Part shown: positions 56,172 through 63,777 of the stretch, piece after piece
Layout: each line of letters starts with the position of its first letter
Position numbering within the stretch: position 1 is the stretch's first letter
DNA from: Clostridia bacterium
GTDB lineage: Bacteria; Bacillota; Clostridia; Christensenellales; Aristaeellaceae
DNA: 63,777 bases
Direction of reading: 5' to 3'
Assembly (NCBI GenBank): GCA_017547805.1
Contig: JAFYOR010000043.1
Span: 1-63,777, forward strand
The notes under the pieces: generated by a model
What the model was told of the DNA's origin: nothing
The model's input: the letters and a program-made list of their open reading frames with translations, nothing else
Databases searched by the model: none
Position numbers and translations under genes: made by a program

Positions 56172-57937
56172 GTAAACCTGTTTTTGAGGAAAAGGCTGCC
56201 CCGAAGAAGGGTGCAATCAAAGAATTCCTGTCCTACTACAAGCCGCATATGCGCATGTTCCTGCTGGATATGTGCTGCGCGTCGGTGATTTCTCTCGTGG
56301 ATATCCTTTTCCCGGTTTTTACCCGCAAGGTGCTCTACGATTACATTCCCAATCAGATGATGCGCACCTTTGTGCTGATGACGCTGCTGATGCTTTGCTG
56401 CTTCCTCATCCGCACGGCGGCGCAGTGGACGGTGACGTATCTGGGTCACGTCATGGGCGTGCATATTGAGGCGGACATGCGCGCGGCGATCTTCGCGCAC
56501 ATGCAGAAGCTCGGCTTCAGCTTCTACGATAAGAACCGCACGGGTCTGCTCATGACCCGCGTGACCAACGACCTGTTTGAAATCACGGAGCTTGCGCATC
56601 ACGGCCCGGAGGACCTGTTCATCTCCATCGTGACGCTCACCGGCGCGTTCATCGTGCTCTTTGGCATCCAGCCGATTCTTGCGCTGGTGCTTCTGGCGAG
56701 CGTGCCGCTGATTGTCACCTTTGTCGTCATGCGCAGAAAGAAGATGATGTCCGTTTCCCGCGCGGTTAAGCAGCGCACGGCGGGCATCAACGCGGAAATC
56801 GAAAGCTCGATTTCCGGCATCCGCGTGGCGAAGGCGTTCGGCAACGAGCGCGAGGAAATTGCCAAGTTCACCGACTGCACGGGCCGCTATGTGGAGGCGC
56901 GCCGCGAGTATTACAAGGTGATGGCGAATTTCTTCTCCGGCACGGAGCTGATGATGAACCTGATGAGCCTGTCCATCATCGCCGTGGGCAGCTATCTGAT
57001 CATGCGCAATGACATGGACATCGCGACGCTGGTCACCTTCAACATGTACGTCGCCAGCGTGCAGAGCCCCATCCGCAAGCTCGCCAACTTCACGGAGCAG
57101 TTCACGCAGGGCATGGCGGGCTTCCAGCGCTTCCGCGCGATCATGCACGAAACGCCGGATATCGTGGACAGCCCGGACGCACAGCCGATTGACAGCGTCG
57201 TGGGTGAAATCGAGTTCAGGGACGTCACCTTCACCTACGACGAGGAGAAGGAGGACGTGCTGGAGCATGTGAACCTGCATATCCAGCCGGGCAGGATGCT
57301 GGCGCTTGTCGGCCCCAGCGGCGGCGGCAAGTCGACGCTTTGCCAGCTGATTCCGCGCTTTTACGAGGTGACCGAGGGCAGCGTGCTGCTGGATGGCAAG
57401 GATATCCGCAGCCTCAAGCTCGCGGATCTGCGCGCGAACATCGGCATCGTTCAGCAGGACGTCTTCCTCTTTGCGGGCAGCATCCTTGAAAACATCCGCT
57501 ACGGCAAGCCGGATGCGACGATGGAGGAAATCATCGAGGCGGCCAAGCAGGCGGAGATTCATGAGGACATCCTGCGCATGCCCAACGGTTATGACACCAT
57601 CGTCGGCGAGCGCGGCATCATGCTCTCCGGCGGACAGAAGCAGCGCGTGTCCATCGCGCGCATCTTCCTGAAGAATCCGCGCGTGCTGATCCTTGACGAG
57701 GCGACCAGCGCGCTGGATACCGCCACGGAGCGAAAGATTCAGGCGGCGTTTGACCGTCTGGCTAAGGGCAGGACGACGCTGGTCATCGCGCACCGGCTTT
57801 CTACCATCAGGAACGCGGACGAGATTGTCGTCATCAGCGAGCACGGCATCCTGGAGCGCGGCACGCACGCCCAGCTGGTCAAGGCCGGCGGATTGTACGC
57901 CGACCTTGCGCAAGGCGCGGCGCTGGCGGGAGAATAA
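56168..57937 (+). CDS. ABC exporter, fused permease/ATPase
   Basis: 589 residues. Six-helix ABC_membrane domain (about 20-310), then ATPase domain with Walker A GPSGGGKST, signature LSGGQKQR and Walker B VLILDEATSALD, D-loop and H-loop intact. It is a type IV exporter (MsbA/LmrA-like) likely working as a homodimer. It overlaps the MATE gene by the ATGA motif, so both may handle the same compounds. The substrate is unknown. Confidence 0.93.
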   Translation: MSKPVFEEKAAPKKGAIKEFLSYYKPHMRMFLLDMCCASVISLVDILFPVFTRKVLYDYIPNQMMRTFVLMTLLMLCCFLIRTAAQWTVTYLGHVMGVHIEADMRAAIFAHMQKLGFSFYDKNRTGLLMTRVTNDLFEITELAHHGPEDLFISIVTLTGAFIVLFGIQPILALVLLASVPLIVTFVVMRRKKMMSVSRAVKQRTAGINAEIESSISGIRVAKAFGNEREEIAKFTDCTGRYVEARREYYKVMANFFSGTELMMNLMSLSIIAVGSYLIMRNDMDIATLVTFNMYVASVQSPIRKLANFTEQFTQGMAGFQRFRAIMHETPDIVDSPDAQPIDSVVGEIEFRDVTFTYDEEKEDVLEHVNLHIQPGRMLALVGPSGGGKSTLCQLIPRFYEVTEGSVLLDGKDIRSLKLADLRANIGIVQQDVFLFAGSILENIRYGKPDATMEEIIEAAKQAEIHEDILRMPNGYDTIVGERGIMLSGGQKQRVSIARIFLKNPRVLILDEATSALDTATERKIQAAFDRLAKGRTTLVIAHRLSTIRNADEIVVISEHGILERGTHAQLVKAGGLYADLAQGAALAGE

Positions 57938-57945
57938 GAAAACAG

Positions 57946-57977
57946 AAGCGGCGGATTTTGCGATCCGCCGCTTTTTC
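57946..57977 (+). terminator. Terminator after the ABC exporter
   Basis: AAGCGGCGGAT pairs with ATCCGCCGCTT, followed by TTTCC. Confidence 0.82.
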
Positions 57978-58092
57978 CTACAAAAAAGGAGCGCTCAATC
58001 GATAATTTGAACATTAAAGGGATATAAAGATGGTGTGAAAATTATGTGAAATTCACAAAAAACCAGAAAAATCAAAAAAGTCATCAGACGTC

Positions 58093-58121
58093 TTGATTTG
58101 CTCGGAAGATTCGTGTATAAT
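58093..58121 (+). promoter_or_regulatory. Promoter of the sugar kinase gene
   Basis: TTGATT and perfect TATAAT with a 17-base spacer; leader about 65 bases. Confidence 0.78.
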
Positions 58122-58191
58122 AAGCATGAAAAGTGAGGCAGTACGCGGTAAAATGCCGCTGCCCTCAAATAAATTTTCAGGAGTGATACCA

Positions 58192-59214
58192 ATGGCCAAA
58201 GTCATTACTTTCGGCGAACTCATGTTGCGCCTGCAGCCCTTCAATTACGAGCGTTTCGTTCAGGCTACCACCTTCGAAGCTTCCTTCGGCGGCGGCGAGG
58301 CCAATGTTGCTGTTTCTCTTGCCAACTATGGCTTTGATGCCGAGTTTGTTACCAAGCTCCCGGCTCACTCCATCGGTCAGATGGCCGTCAACTCCCTGCG
58401 TCAGTATGGCGTTGGCACCAAGTTCATCACCCGCGGCGGCAACCGCGTGGGCATCTACTACAACGAGAAGGGTGCTTCCCAGCGTCCGTCCGTGTGCATC
58501 TACGACCGCGCCAACTCTGCGATCGCTCTGGCTTCTTCCGAGGACTTTGATTGGGACGCCATCTTCGACGGCGCCGACTGGTTCCACTTCACCGGCATCA
58601 CCCCGGCTCTGGGCAAGAATGTCGTTGAGATCTGCAAGGAAGCCTGCAAGGCGGCCAAGGCCCGCGGCGTGAAGATTTCCTGCGACCTGAACTACCGCGG
58701 CAAGCTGTGGACCCGTGCCGAGGCGCGCGAGGCCATGACCGAGCTGGCGAAGTACATCGACGTGTGCATCTCCAACGAGGAAGACGCGAAGGATGTTTTC
58801 GGCATCGAGGCTGAGGACACTGACATCACCGCCGGTGAACTGAACAAGGAAGGCTACAAGTCCGTTGCCCGTCAGCTGATGGACAAGTTCGGCTTTGAGA
58901 AGGTGGCCATCACCCTGCGTGAGTCCAAGTCCGCCTTTGACAACGACTGGTCTGCCATGCTCTACGACGGCGAGAACTACTGCTTCTCCAAGCTGTATCA
59001 CCTGCACATCATCGACCGCATCGGCGGCGGCGACTCCTTCGGCGGCGGCCTGATCTATGCGCTGCTCTCCGGCAAGTCCAGCCAGGAAGCCATCGAGTTT
59101 GCGGTTGCTGCTTCCGCGCTGAAGCACTCCATCGGCGGCGACTACAACCACGTCACCGTGGCTGAGGTCGAGAAGCTCGCCGGCGGCGACGGCTCCGGCC
59201 GCGTCCAGCGCTAA
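58192..59214 (+). CDS. kdgK: 2-dehydro-3-deoxygluconokinase (PfkB family sugar kinase)
   Basis: 340 residues from ATG 58192 after CAGGAGTG. It starts with ITFGELMLRLQP and FGGGEANVAVSLANYG, the KDG kinase type of PfkB start, and has the catalytic DRIGGGDSFGGGLIYAL (about 280) with the general base aspartate. It phosphorylates KDG from pectin and uronate breakdown. Codon choice is more uniform than in its neighbours (mostly GCT, GTT, TCC), which suggests high expression. No other uronate gene is near. The gene runs directly into the family-1 repeat at its stop. Confidence 0.88.
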   Translation: MAKVITFGELMLRLQPFNYERFVQATTFEASFGGGEANVAVSLANYGFDAEFVTKLPAHSIGQMAVNSLRQYGVGTKFITRGGNRVGIYYNEKGASQRPSVCIYDRANSAIALASSEDFDWDAIFDGADWFHFTGITPALGKNVVEICKEACKAAKARGVKISCDLNYRGKLWTRAEAREAMTELAKYIDVCISNEEDAKDVFGIEAEDTDITAGELNKEGYKSVARQLMDKFGFEKVAITLRESKSAFDNDWSAMLYDGENYCFSKLYHLHIIDRIGGGDSFGGGLIYALLSGKSSQEAIEFAVAASALKHSIGGDYNHVTVAEVEKLAGGDGSGRVQR

Positions 59215-59362
59215 GCAGGCTGTGCCTGCACCCGCTTCGCTTCGCGGCGGTTTGACCCGCTGCGTTCGCGCGGAGGGCGCTCCGCAGCTGATTTTCAGCT
59301 GGGGATGAAACGTATCTGAACAACAAGAAACCGGGGACGAAAGTCTCCGGTTTTTCTTTTTT
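59212..59362 (+). repeat. Stop-abutting repeat (family 1) with terminator after kdgK
   Basis: The stop codon is the first part of the repeat (TAAGCAGGCTGTGCCTGCA). It continues CCGCTTCGCTTCGCGGCGG, CCCGCTGCGTTCGCGCGG and CTCCGCAGCTG, and ends in a GAAACCGGGGAC/GTCTCCGGTTTTT stem with a T run (59327-59355). From 59363 to 59574 no gene is seen. Confidence 0.8.
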
Positions 59363-59574
59363 CTGAAAGAATGTCGCAGCTTCGTTCTTTTGAGTGGTAT
59401 GAAACCATGCTTTTCGTGCCAATGTTTTATATGAATACGCATCAGGAAACACACCCTGCTCCCTCTGGCCACAGCGGAGCGCGTAACCAGTTTCTTATAC
59501 AGAAATGCTTCCGCTGATAGCATGCTTTGCCCACCGGTACTGCCGCAGCTTCATCCCGTGCTTTTCTTCCAACC

Positions 59575-59603
59575 TTGCCAGCCTACATCATTTGTGCTAG
59601 AAT
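59575..59603 (+). promoter_or_regulatory. Promoter of the ICMT-like gene
   Basis: TTGCCA and TAGAAT with a 17-base spacer. Confidence 0.6.
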
Positions 59604-59635
59604 GGCAGCAAAACAGAAACAGGAGATATGATCGG

Positions 59636-60307
59636 ATGAAAGCCAAACTTGCGGCGAAGGCGATGGCCTTTTTCCTCGTTGGCGCGGCGCTGGTTGCGCT
59701 GCTGCTTTTCCTGCCTGCGGGCACGCTTTCTTATCCCGGCGCATGGCGGCTGATGGGGCTGCTCTTTATCCCGATGCTGATTCTTGGCGTGCTGCTGCTG
59801 ATCTTTGCGCCGGAGGTGCTCAAAAAGCGCCTGAATGCAAAGGAAAAGATGGGCGACCAAAAGCGCGTGGTCGGCGTCACGGGCGTGGTGTTCCTCCTTG
59901 GCTTTGTGCTGGCGGGGCTGGATTTCCGCTTCGGGTGGACGGCTGTTCCCGGCTGGCTGATCGCGCTGGCGTCGCTGGTGTTCGTTGCGTCCTATGCGAT
60001 GTATGGCGAGGTCATGCGCGAGAATGCGTGGATCTCCCGCACGATCGAGATTCAGGAGGGGCAGAAAGTCGTTTCCACCGGGCTGTATGGCGTTGTGCGC
60101 CATCCGATGTATCTGGCGGCGAGCCTGCTGTTTACGTCCATGCCGCTGGTGATGGGCTCCTTTGTGTCGTTTGCTGTGTTCCTCGTGTTTCCGCTGATGA
60201 TGGGCGTGAGAATCCGCGGCGAGGAGGAGCTGCTCATGCGTGAGCTTGACGGCTATGCGGCGTACCGGCAGAAGGTGCGCTATAAGATGATTCCATTTAT
60301 CTGGTAA
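59636..60307 (+). CDS. Isoprenylcysteine carboxyl methyltransferase-like membrane protein
   Basis: 223 residues from ATG 59636 (AGGAGA before it). About five membrane helices, then GLYGVVRHPMYLAASLL and EEELLMRELDGYAAYRQKV, the SAM-binding signature of the ICMT/phospholipid methyltransferase superfamily. In bacteria such proteins methylate unknown lipids or small molecules. The stop codon runs into TAAGCGGGCTGTGCCAGCACCC, another family-1 tail. Confidence 0.82.
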   Translation: MKAKLAAKAMAFFLVGAALVALLLFLPAGTLSYPGAWRLMGLLFIPMLILGVLLLIFAPEVLKKRLNAKEKMGDQKRVVGVTGVVFLLGFVLAGLDFRFGWTAVPGWLIALASLVFVASYAMYGEVMRENAWISRTIEIQEGQKVVSTGLYGVVRHPMYLAASLLFTSMPLVMGSFVSFAVFLVFPLMMGVRIRGEEELLMRELDGYAAYRQKVRYKMIPFIW

Positions 60308-60405
60308 GCGGGCTGTGCCAGCACCCACATCCGAAGCAGCTTGGCTTTTGCCGATCCACCGCTTCCGTAGCCGTGTTTTCACACGATTTCCACAGTACAG
60401 ACAAA

Positions 60406-60440
60406 AACGGCGCATCCCCGGCTGAGGGATGCGCCGTATT
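60406..60440 (-). terminator. Terminator after the CD3324 gene
   Basis: ACGGCGCATCCC pairs with GGGATGCGCCGT; the minus strand ends in TTTTTG. Confidence 0.8.
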
Positions 60441-60737
60441 CTATTTCCGGCTGTCGTCATCGGCGGCTTCGCGTTTCTGGCTGACGATGATGCGCTGAAT
60501 GCTCTTGACGGACAGGTAGTAGCGCCGGGCAAGCGCTTCCGTGCGCTCTCCGGCGAGGTATTCCTTGTAAATCCGCTCGTTGCGCGCTTTGAGTTCCCGG
60601 CGCGTGGCGGTTTTTTCGCCCCATTCCTTTTTGGAGCCTTTGATGCGGGGAATATAGAGGAATTCTCCGTCGGCATATTGCTGAACCTGCTCAAGGAGTT
60701 CCTTGGGCAGATGCTGTGTTGCATTTTTGTATCGCAT
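60441..60737 (-). CDS. CD3324 family protein (small HTH protein)
   Basis: 98 residues from ATG 60737 (AAGAAGGAA before it). YKNATQHLPKELLEQVQQYADGEFLYIPR and the W-G-E-x-T-A-T-R-R-E segment match the CD3324 family, with a C-terminal helix-turn-helix (GERTEALARRYYLSVKSIQRII). These small Clostridia proteins are probably DNA-binding; the target is unknown. A short frame with a strong ribosome site lies upstream at 60823-60912 and may share the transcript. Confidence 0.82.
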   Translation of the reverse strand: MRYKNATQHLPKELLEQVQQYADGEFLYIPRIKGSKKEWGEKTATRRELKARNERIYKEYLAGERTEALARRYYLSVKSIQRIIVSQKREAADDDSRK

Positions 60738-60822
60738 GGCTGTTCCTTCTTTCTCCCTGACGGGAACAGCAAAGCGGCGGCAACACCGTGAAAATATTCT
60801 TGATTTTACGCGGCCGCTTTGC

Positions 60823-60912
60823 TCATTGGATCGGTAATTCGTGCTTGCCCGGGGTATACATGACAGATACAAGGCGCATCGTAAACATATGACCGTAATT
60901 GAGATTAGACAT
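60823..60912 (-). CDS. Possible 29-residue microprotein
   Basis: A GGAGG site lies 8 bases before ATG 60912. The frame reads MSNLNYGHMFTMRL and ends KHELPIQ at the stop 60823. The strong site suggests translation, but I recognise no family and the frame could be the start of a truncated gene. It lies 85 bases before the CD3324 gene. The rest of the gap 60913-61072 shows no gene. Confidence 0.35.
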   Translation of the reverse strand: MSNLNYGHMFTMRLVSVMYTPGKHELPIQ

Positions 60913-61072
60913 TGAAAAATTCCTCCATTATTTATATTGATAAGTGTTTGTCTGTTCATGATAACACATAACGAGTACGGAGAAAACCTCAAATTTGAAT
61001 ATAATAGAAAGCGCGGAGAGGAAAACTGGCTTTTCCCGCCGTGTGCGCCGCCGCGGATCCGGGGGAAATAAA

Positions 61073-61104
61073 CAGCGCCTTTCCGGAAACAGGAAAAGGC
61101 GCTG
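61073..61104 (-). terminator. Hairpin downstream of the MBL-fold gene
   Basis: CAGCGCCTTTCC and GGAAAAGGCGCTG form an imperfect stem. The MBL-fold gene ends at 61139 with TAAGCGGGCCGTGCC, a family-1 tail start. Confidence 0.5.
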
Positions 61105-61138
61105 CAGAATGCTTTGGATATGGACGGGCACGGCCCGC

Positions 61139-62053
61139 TTATTGTTTGTCGGGAGCGACCTGGGGCATTTCCTGCGGATCAAAGCAGCCGACTGCCTGCT
61201 CGATGTACCAGTCCGTTCCATCCGTCACAGCGCGCACCGCGCCCTCTCCGGAGAGAAATGCCGGAATAGCGCGGCCTTTGAGCTGGGACATGGACTGGGA
61301 AAAGACGGTCTTCTTTTCGTTGGTCACCACCGCTGCGCCGGGCATGACCGTATCAAGGAATTCCGGCACAGCCGGGACAAGACCGTGATGCGGAATCTTG
61401 ATGATGTCCGCTTTGAGGATCCCCTCCTGACGGTTTTCCATGAAATACCGCTGGACCTCGCCCGTGATATCCGCGCACAGGAGCAGAGAGCTTTCGCCAA
61501 ACGTCACTTTCAGCACGAGGGAGCGCGCGTTGGCGCCGAAGAGCTCCGTGCAGTGGAGCACGTGAAGCTGCGCGCCGCCGAGCGTCAGCAGGTCGCCGTC
61601 GTGCACCTGACGCAGCGGAATCTGGTTATGCTGCGCCTGACGGATGGTACGGTACAGGCGTTCTTCATCCTTGAGGAAGCTGTCCTTGTATCCGTGCAGG
61701 AATTCGCCGGCGGTGAAGCCGTAGCGCATCAGATAATACAATCCGTCGATGTGGTCGTCGTGATAATGCGTGCTGAAGAAGTACTTCATGCTCCGCTCAA
61801 GGCCGCGCGCCGCCAGCGCATCGCGCAGCTGTTCGCGATAGGGCTTGGGGCCGCCGTCCACCATCATGCTTTCCCCGCCGCAGCGAAGGAGCATGGCGTC
61901 GCCCTCGTTGGTGTCAAAGATTGTCCACTCCAGCACGTCCTTGTCCTGCCAGTCCTCGGGCGGCGGACCAAAATGGATTTCCGCCTGCGCGCAGGCATAC
62001 AGGAACAGCATCATCACGACAGCGCACAGCGTTGCTTTCATCATTCGTTTCAT
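61139..62053 (-). CDS. Secreted MBL-fold metallohydrolase (ComEC C-terminal-domain type)
   Basis: 304 residues from ATG 62053 (AGGA upstream). A signal peptide (to AQAE) comes first, then an MBL domain with IFDTNEGDAMLLRCGG, the metal motif THYHDDHIDG (H-x-H-x-D-H), ADITGEVQRY and IPHHGL. The layout is that of ComEC/Rec2-like stand-alone MBL proteins, thought to cut nucleic acid or phosphodiesters outside the membrane. No comE genes are near. Monocistronic. Confidence 0.87.
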   Translation of the reverse strand: MKRMMKATLCAVVMMLFLYACAQAEIHFGPPPEDWQDKDVLEWTIFDTNEGDAMLLRCGGESMMVDGGPKPYREQLRDALAARGLERSMKYFFSTHYHDDHIDGLYYLMRYGFTAGEFLHGYKDSFLKDEERLYRTIRQAQHNQIPLRQVHDGDLLTLGGAQLHVLHCTELFGANARSLVLKVTFGESSLLLCADITGEVQRYFMENRQEGILKADIIKIPHHGLVPAVPEFLDTVMPGAAVVTNEKKTVFSQSMSQLKGRAIPAFLSGEGAVRAVTDGTDWYIEQAVGCFDPQEMPQVAPDKQ

Positions 62054-62231
62054 CAAATCGTTTCCTATCCGCTTTTGAGCATTGATTCGTTCCGCACCGC
62101 CGGCGCGGACTGAAGGACTTTATTATAATGTATTTTCCTGCATGCAGGCAACCTCTATTTTCATAAATACGATAGGGGAAACGCGCTTCCATCTTTGCTT
62201 CGCGCAGATTAAAGAAAGCAATATGCCAAAA

Positions 62232-62385
62232 AAGAAACCGAAGCCCTTCAGCTTCGGTTTCGTGTATTCCGGTAAAATGCCATATGTTCCGCAAAGTCCA
62301 GCTGCACAGGGCCCTCCGCCCGAACGCAGCGGGTCAAGCCGCCGCGAAGCGGTGCGGGTGTGGGCACAGCCCACCGGCCCGCTCA
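62232..62385 (-). repeat. Stop-abutting repeat (family 1) with terminator after serA
   Basis: On the minus strand it starts at the serA stop (TGAGCGGGCC, then GGGCTGTGCCCACA) and continues CGCTTCGCGGCGG, CCCGCTGCGTTCGGGCGG and CTGTGCAGCTGGACTTTGCGG. It ends with AATACACGAAACCGAAG and a GAAACCGAAGC/GCTTCGGTTTC hairpin plus T run (62234-62261). Between 62054 and 62231 no gene is seen. Confidence 0.78.
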
Positions 62386-63561
62386 GACGCCCAGCAGCCT
62401 CACGCGCTTCATGCCGGCGATTTCCTGCGTCTTGTCGACAAGCGCCTCGCGCATGCGATGCGGCACATCGTCGATATCGATGACGGAAACGGCCATCGTT
62501 CCGCGGGAACGGTTCACCAGCTCGCCGATGTTCAGGCCGAAGCCCGCGACGGTGGAGGTGATGGAGCCCAGCACGTTGGGCACGTTTTCGTGGATGCACA
62601 GCAGGCGCGGCGTCGTGACCGGCGCAACATCCACCGCAGGCAGGTTGACGCTGTTGCGGATGATGCCGTGCTCAAGGAAGTCACGGGTCTGCGCGGCAGC
62701 CATCACGGCGCAGTTTTCCTCGCTCTCCGGCGTGGACGCGCCCAGATGCGGGATGCAGATTACGCCCTCCACGCCGATCATCTTGTCGGTCGGGAAGTCG
62801 GTGACGTATGCCGCGACGCGGCCGTCGCCCAGCGCTTCGATCATCGCGTCGTCATCCACCAGCGCGGCGCGGGAGAAGTTCATCACGCGCACGCCCTTGC
62901 GGCACAGCGACAGCGCGCGCTTGCCGATCATGCCGCGGGTCGCGTCCTTGAGCGGCACGTGGACGGTGACAAAGTCGCACGCAGACATCAGCGCATCCAG
63001 AGAATTCTCGCGCTTGATGGAGCGGGAGAGCTTCCACGCATGCTCGACGGAGATCATCGGGTCATAGCCCACAACCTTCATGCCAAGGGAAATCGCCGCG
63101 TTCGCCACGAGCACGCCGATCGCGCCCAGACCGATGACGCCCAGCGTCTTGCCGCGCAGCTCCGGTCCCACGAACTTGCCCTTGCCCTTTTCAACCAGCT
63201 TTTCCACCTCGGCGCCCTTGCCCTTGAGGGTCAGCGCCCACTCGATGCCGCCAACCACGTTGCGGCAGGAGAGCAGCATGCCGGCGAGCACCAGCTCCGC
63301 CACGGCGTTGGCATTGGCGCCCGGAGTATTGAAGACGCAGATACCGTTCGCGCTGCAGGCGTCCACGGGAATGTTGTTGTAGCCGGCGCCGGCGCGCGCG
63401 ATGGACAGGACGCTTGCCGGAATCTCCATGTCGTGCATGGACGCGGAGCGGACAAGAATCGCCTCCGGCTTTGCGCAGTCGTCGGTCACCTGATACTTAT
63501 CATCCAGCTGCGTGTAGATCGCAGAGGAAATCGCATTGAGCGTTTTAATCTGATATGCCAT
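62383..63561 (-). CDS. serA: D-3-phosphoglycerate dehydrogenase
   Basis: 392 residues from ATG 63561 (GAAGG upstream). NAD-binding GVIGLGAIGVLVANAA, the substrate and catalytic regions RAGAGYNNIP, MNFSRAALVD and PHLGASTPESEENC, and a C-terminal ACT domain (PRLLCIHENVPNVLGSITSTVAG) that binds serine in many enzymes. It starts the serine pathway from 3-phosphoglycerate. serC lies upstream on the same strand at the window edge, so serC-serA form an operon. Confidence 0.94.
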   Translation of the reverse strand: MAYQIKTLNAISSAIYTQLDDKYQVTDDCAKPEAILVRSASMHDMEIPASVLSIARAGAGYNNIPVDACSANGICVFNTPGANANAVAELVLAGMLLSCRNVVGGIEWALTLKGKGAEVEKLVEKGKGKFVGPELRGKTLGVIGLGAIGVLVANAAISLGMKVVGYDPMISVEHAWKLSRSIKRENSLDALMSACDFVTVHVPLKDATRGMIGKRALSLCRKGVRVMNFSRAALVDDDAMIEALGDGRVAAYVTDFPTDKMIGVEGVICIPHLGASTPESEENCAVMAAAQTRDFLEHGIIRNSVNLPAVDVAPVTTPRLLCIHENVPNVLGSITSTVAGFGLNIGELVNRSRGTMAVSVIDIDDVPHRMREALVDKTQEIAGMKRVRLLGV

Positions 63562-63589
63562 GGCGGTTTCGCCTTCTTTCTTTTTTATT

Positions 63590-63680
63590 GGGAAAGAACG
63601 TCGGGGCGGATGCCCCGAACCCCGCCTGAGGGATTTCATCCCTCAGACTCCCTTCATCGCTTCGCGCCGGTTTAAAGCGG
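63590..63680. repeat. Multi-hairpin intergenic repeat (family 2), copy 3
   Basis: In the serC-serA gap, read on the minus strand: GGCGCGAAGCGATGAAGGG, then AGGGATGAAATCCCT, and GGGGCATCCGCCCC, ending ACGTTC. This matches the copies at 5408 and 8786. Confidence 0.55.
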
Positions 63681-63682
63681 CG

Positions 63683-63777
63683 TTACTTGTTGGCGGCTTC
63701 GAATTCCTTCATGAATGCGACCAGCTTCTTCACGCCTTCCATCGGCATGGCGTTGTAGATGGAGGCGCGCATGCCGC
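63683..63777 (-). CDS. serC: Phosphoserine aminotransferase, C-terminal end (cut by window edge)
   Basis: Only the last 31 codons are visible: [18 protein letters not shown], then [10 protein letters not shown] and stop. The G-M-R-A-S-x-Y-N-A-x-P motif is the strongly conserved end of SerC, a PLP enzyme that makes phosphoserine from the SerA product. Together with serA downstream it forms a serine-synthesis pair. Confidence 0.85.
   Translation of the reverse strand, partial: GMRASIYNAMPMEGVKKLVAFMKEFEAANK

Overview
The window looks like chromosome from a G+C-rich, Gram-positive anaerobe of the class Clostridia, probably a gut commensal. Family-level placement (for example near Christensenellales) is only a guess. 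The Gram-positive signs are a class B sortase with a sorting-signal substrate, SipW-type signal peptides, Soj/Spo0J (ParAB), a T-box leader on leuS, a CBS-type family II pyrophosphatase, DegV, DUF1836 and CD3324-family proteins, and strong GGAGG ribosome binding sites. Gut-type signs are an alpha-galactosidase, a GH2 beta-mannosidase-like enzyme, a GPH sugar symporter, a KDG kinase, EutH and a secreted flavin-dependent reductase. Both ends are cut: the first gene lacks its 5' part, and serC at the right edge shows only its last codons.

Layout. 1-3.4 kb: a surface-fibre module with a Cna_B protein, a SipW/TasA-type protein, an SPHTG-anchored protein, a 53-residue membrane microprotein and a class B sortase. 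3.6-8.8 kb: pyrophosphatase, then an alr / M20 amidohydrolase / LD-carboxypeptidase operon on the minus strand. 9.1-15.6 kb: a complete oligopeptide ABC transporter (oppABCDF, minus strand), whose OppC carries a large extracellular insert with an SH3b-like part and whose OppA has no lipobox. 16-20.5 kb: secreted SH3b protein, small secreted protein, FMN/FAD reductase, YczE-like membrane protein. 20.6-25.2 kb: a pair of overlapping aspartoacylase-like genes, one with lost zinc ligands, then a GH36 alpha-galactosidase. 25.5-30.2 kb: a secreted LRR protein flanked by cysteine clusters, then tldD-tldE. 30.3-38.9 kb: MFS transporter, an unknown gene, parA, parB, MerR regulator, GPH symporter, DUF1836, DegV. 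38.9-44.7 kb: an XRE/SLOG divergent pair, leuS with its T-box, tRNA-Thr followed by a tandem duplication, a zinc-ribbon membrane protein, a VOC protein. 44.9-50 kb: Fe-ADH, beta-lactamase-fold protein, histidine phosphatase, EutH and EamA. 50.7-63.8 kb: a Gfo/Idh/MocA-GH2-PHP operon, MATE plus ABC exporter, KDG kinase, ICMT-like methyltransferase, CD3324 family, MBL-fold protein, serA and serC.

The most unusual feature at the whole-window scale is repetitive non-coding DNA. One family starts directly at stop codons (TAA followed by GCGGGCTGTGCC or a variant) and runs into the terminator. It follows at least seven unrelated genes on both strands, and at leuS it contains three tandem 36-bp units. 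A second family of stacked small hairpins, several MITE-like palindromic elements with terminal inverted repeats, and a 111-bp tandem duplication carrying a piece of tRNA-Thr fill most of the remaining gene-free DNA. Many promoters have -35/-10 boxes 16-18 bp apart, and most transcription units end in clear hairpin terminators.
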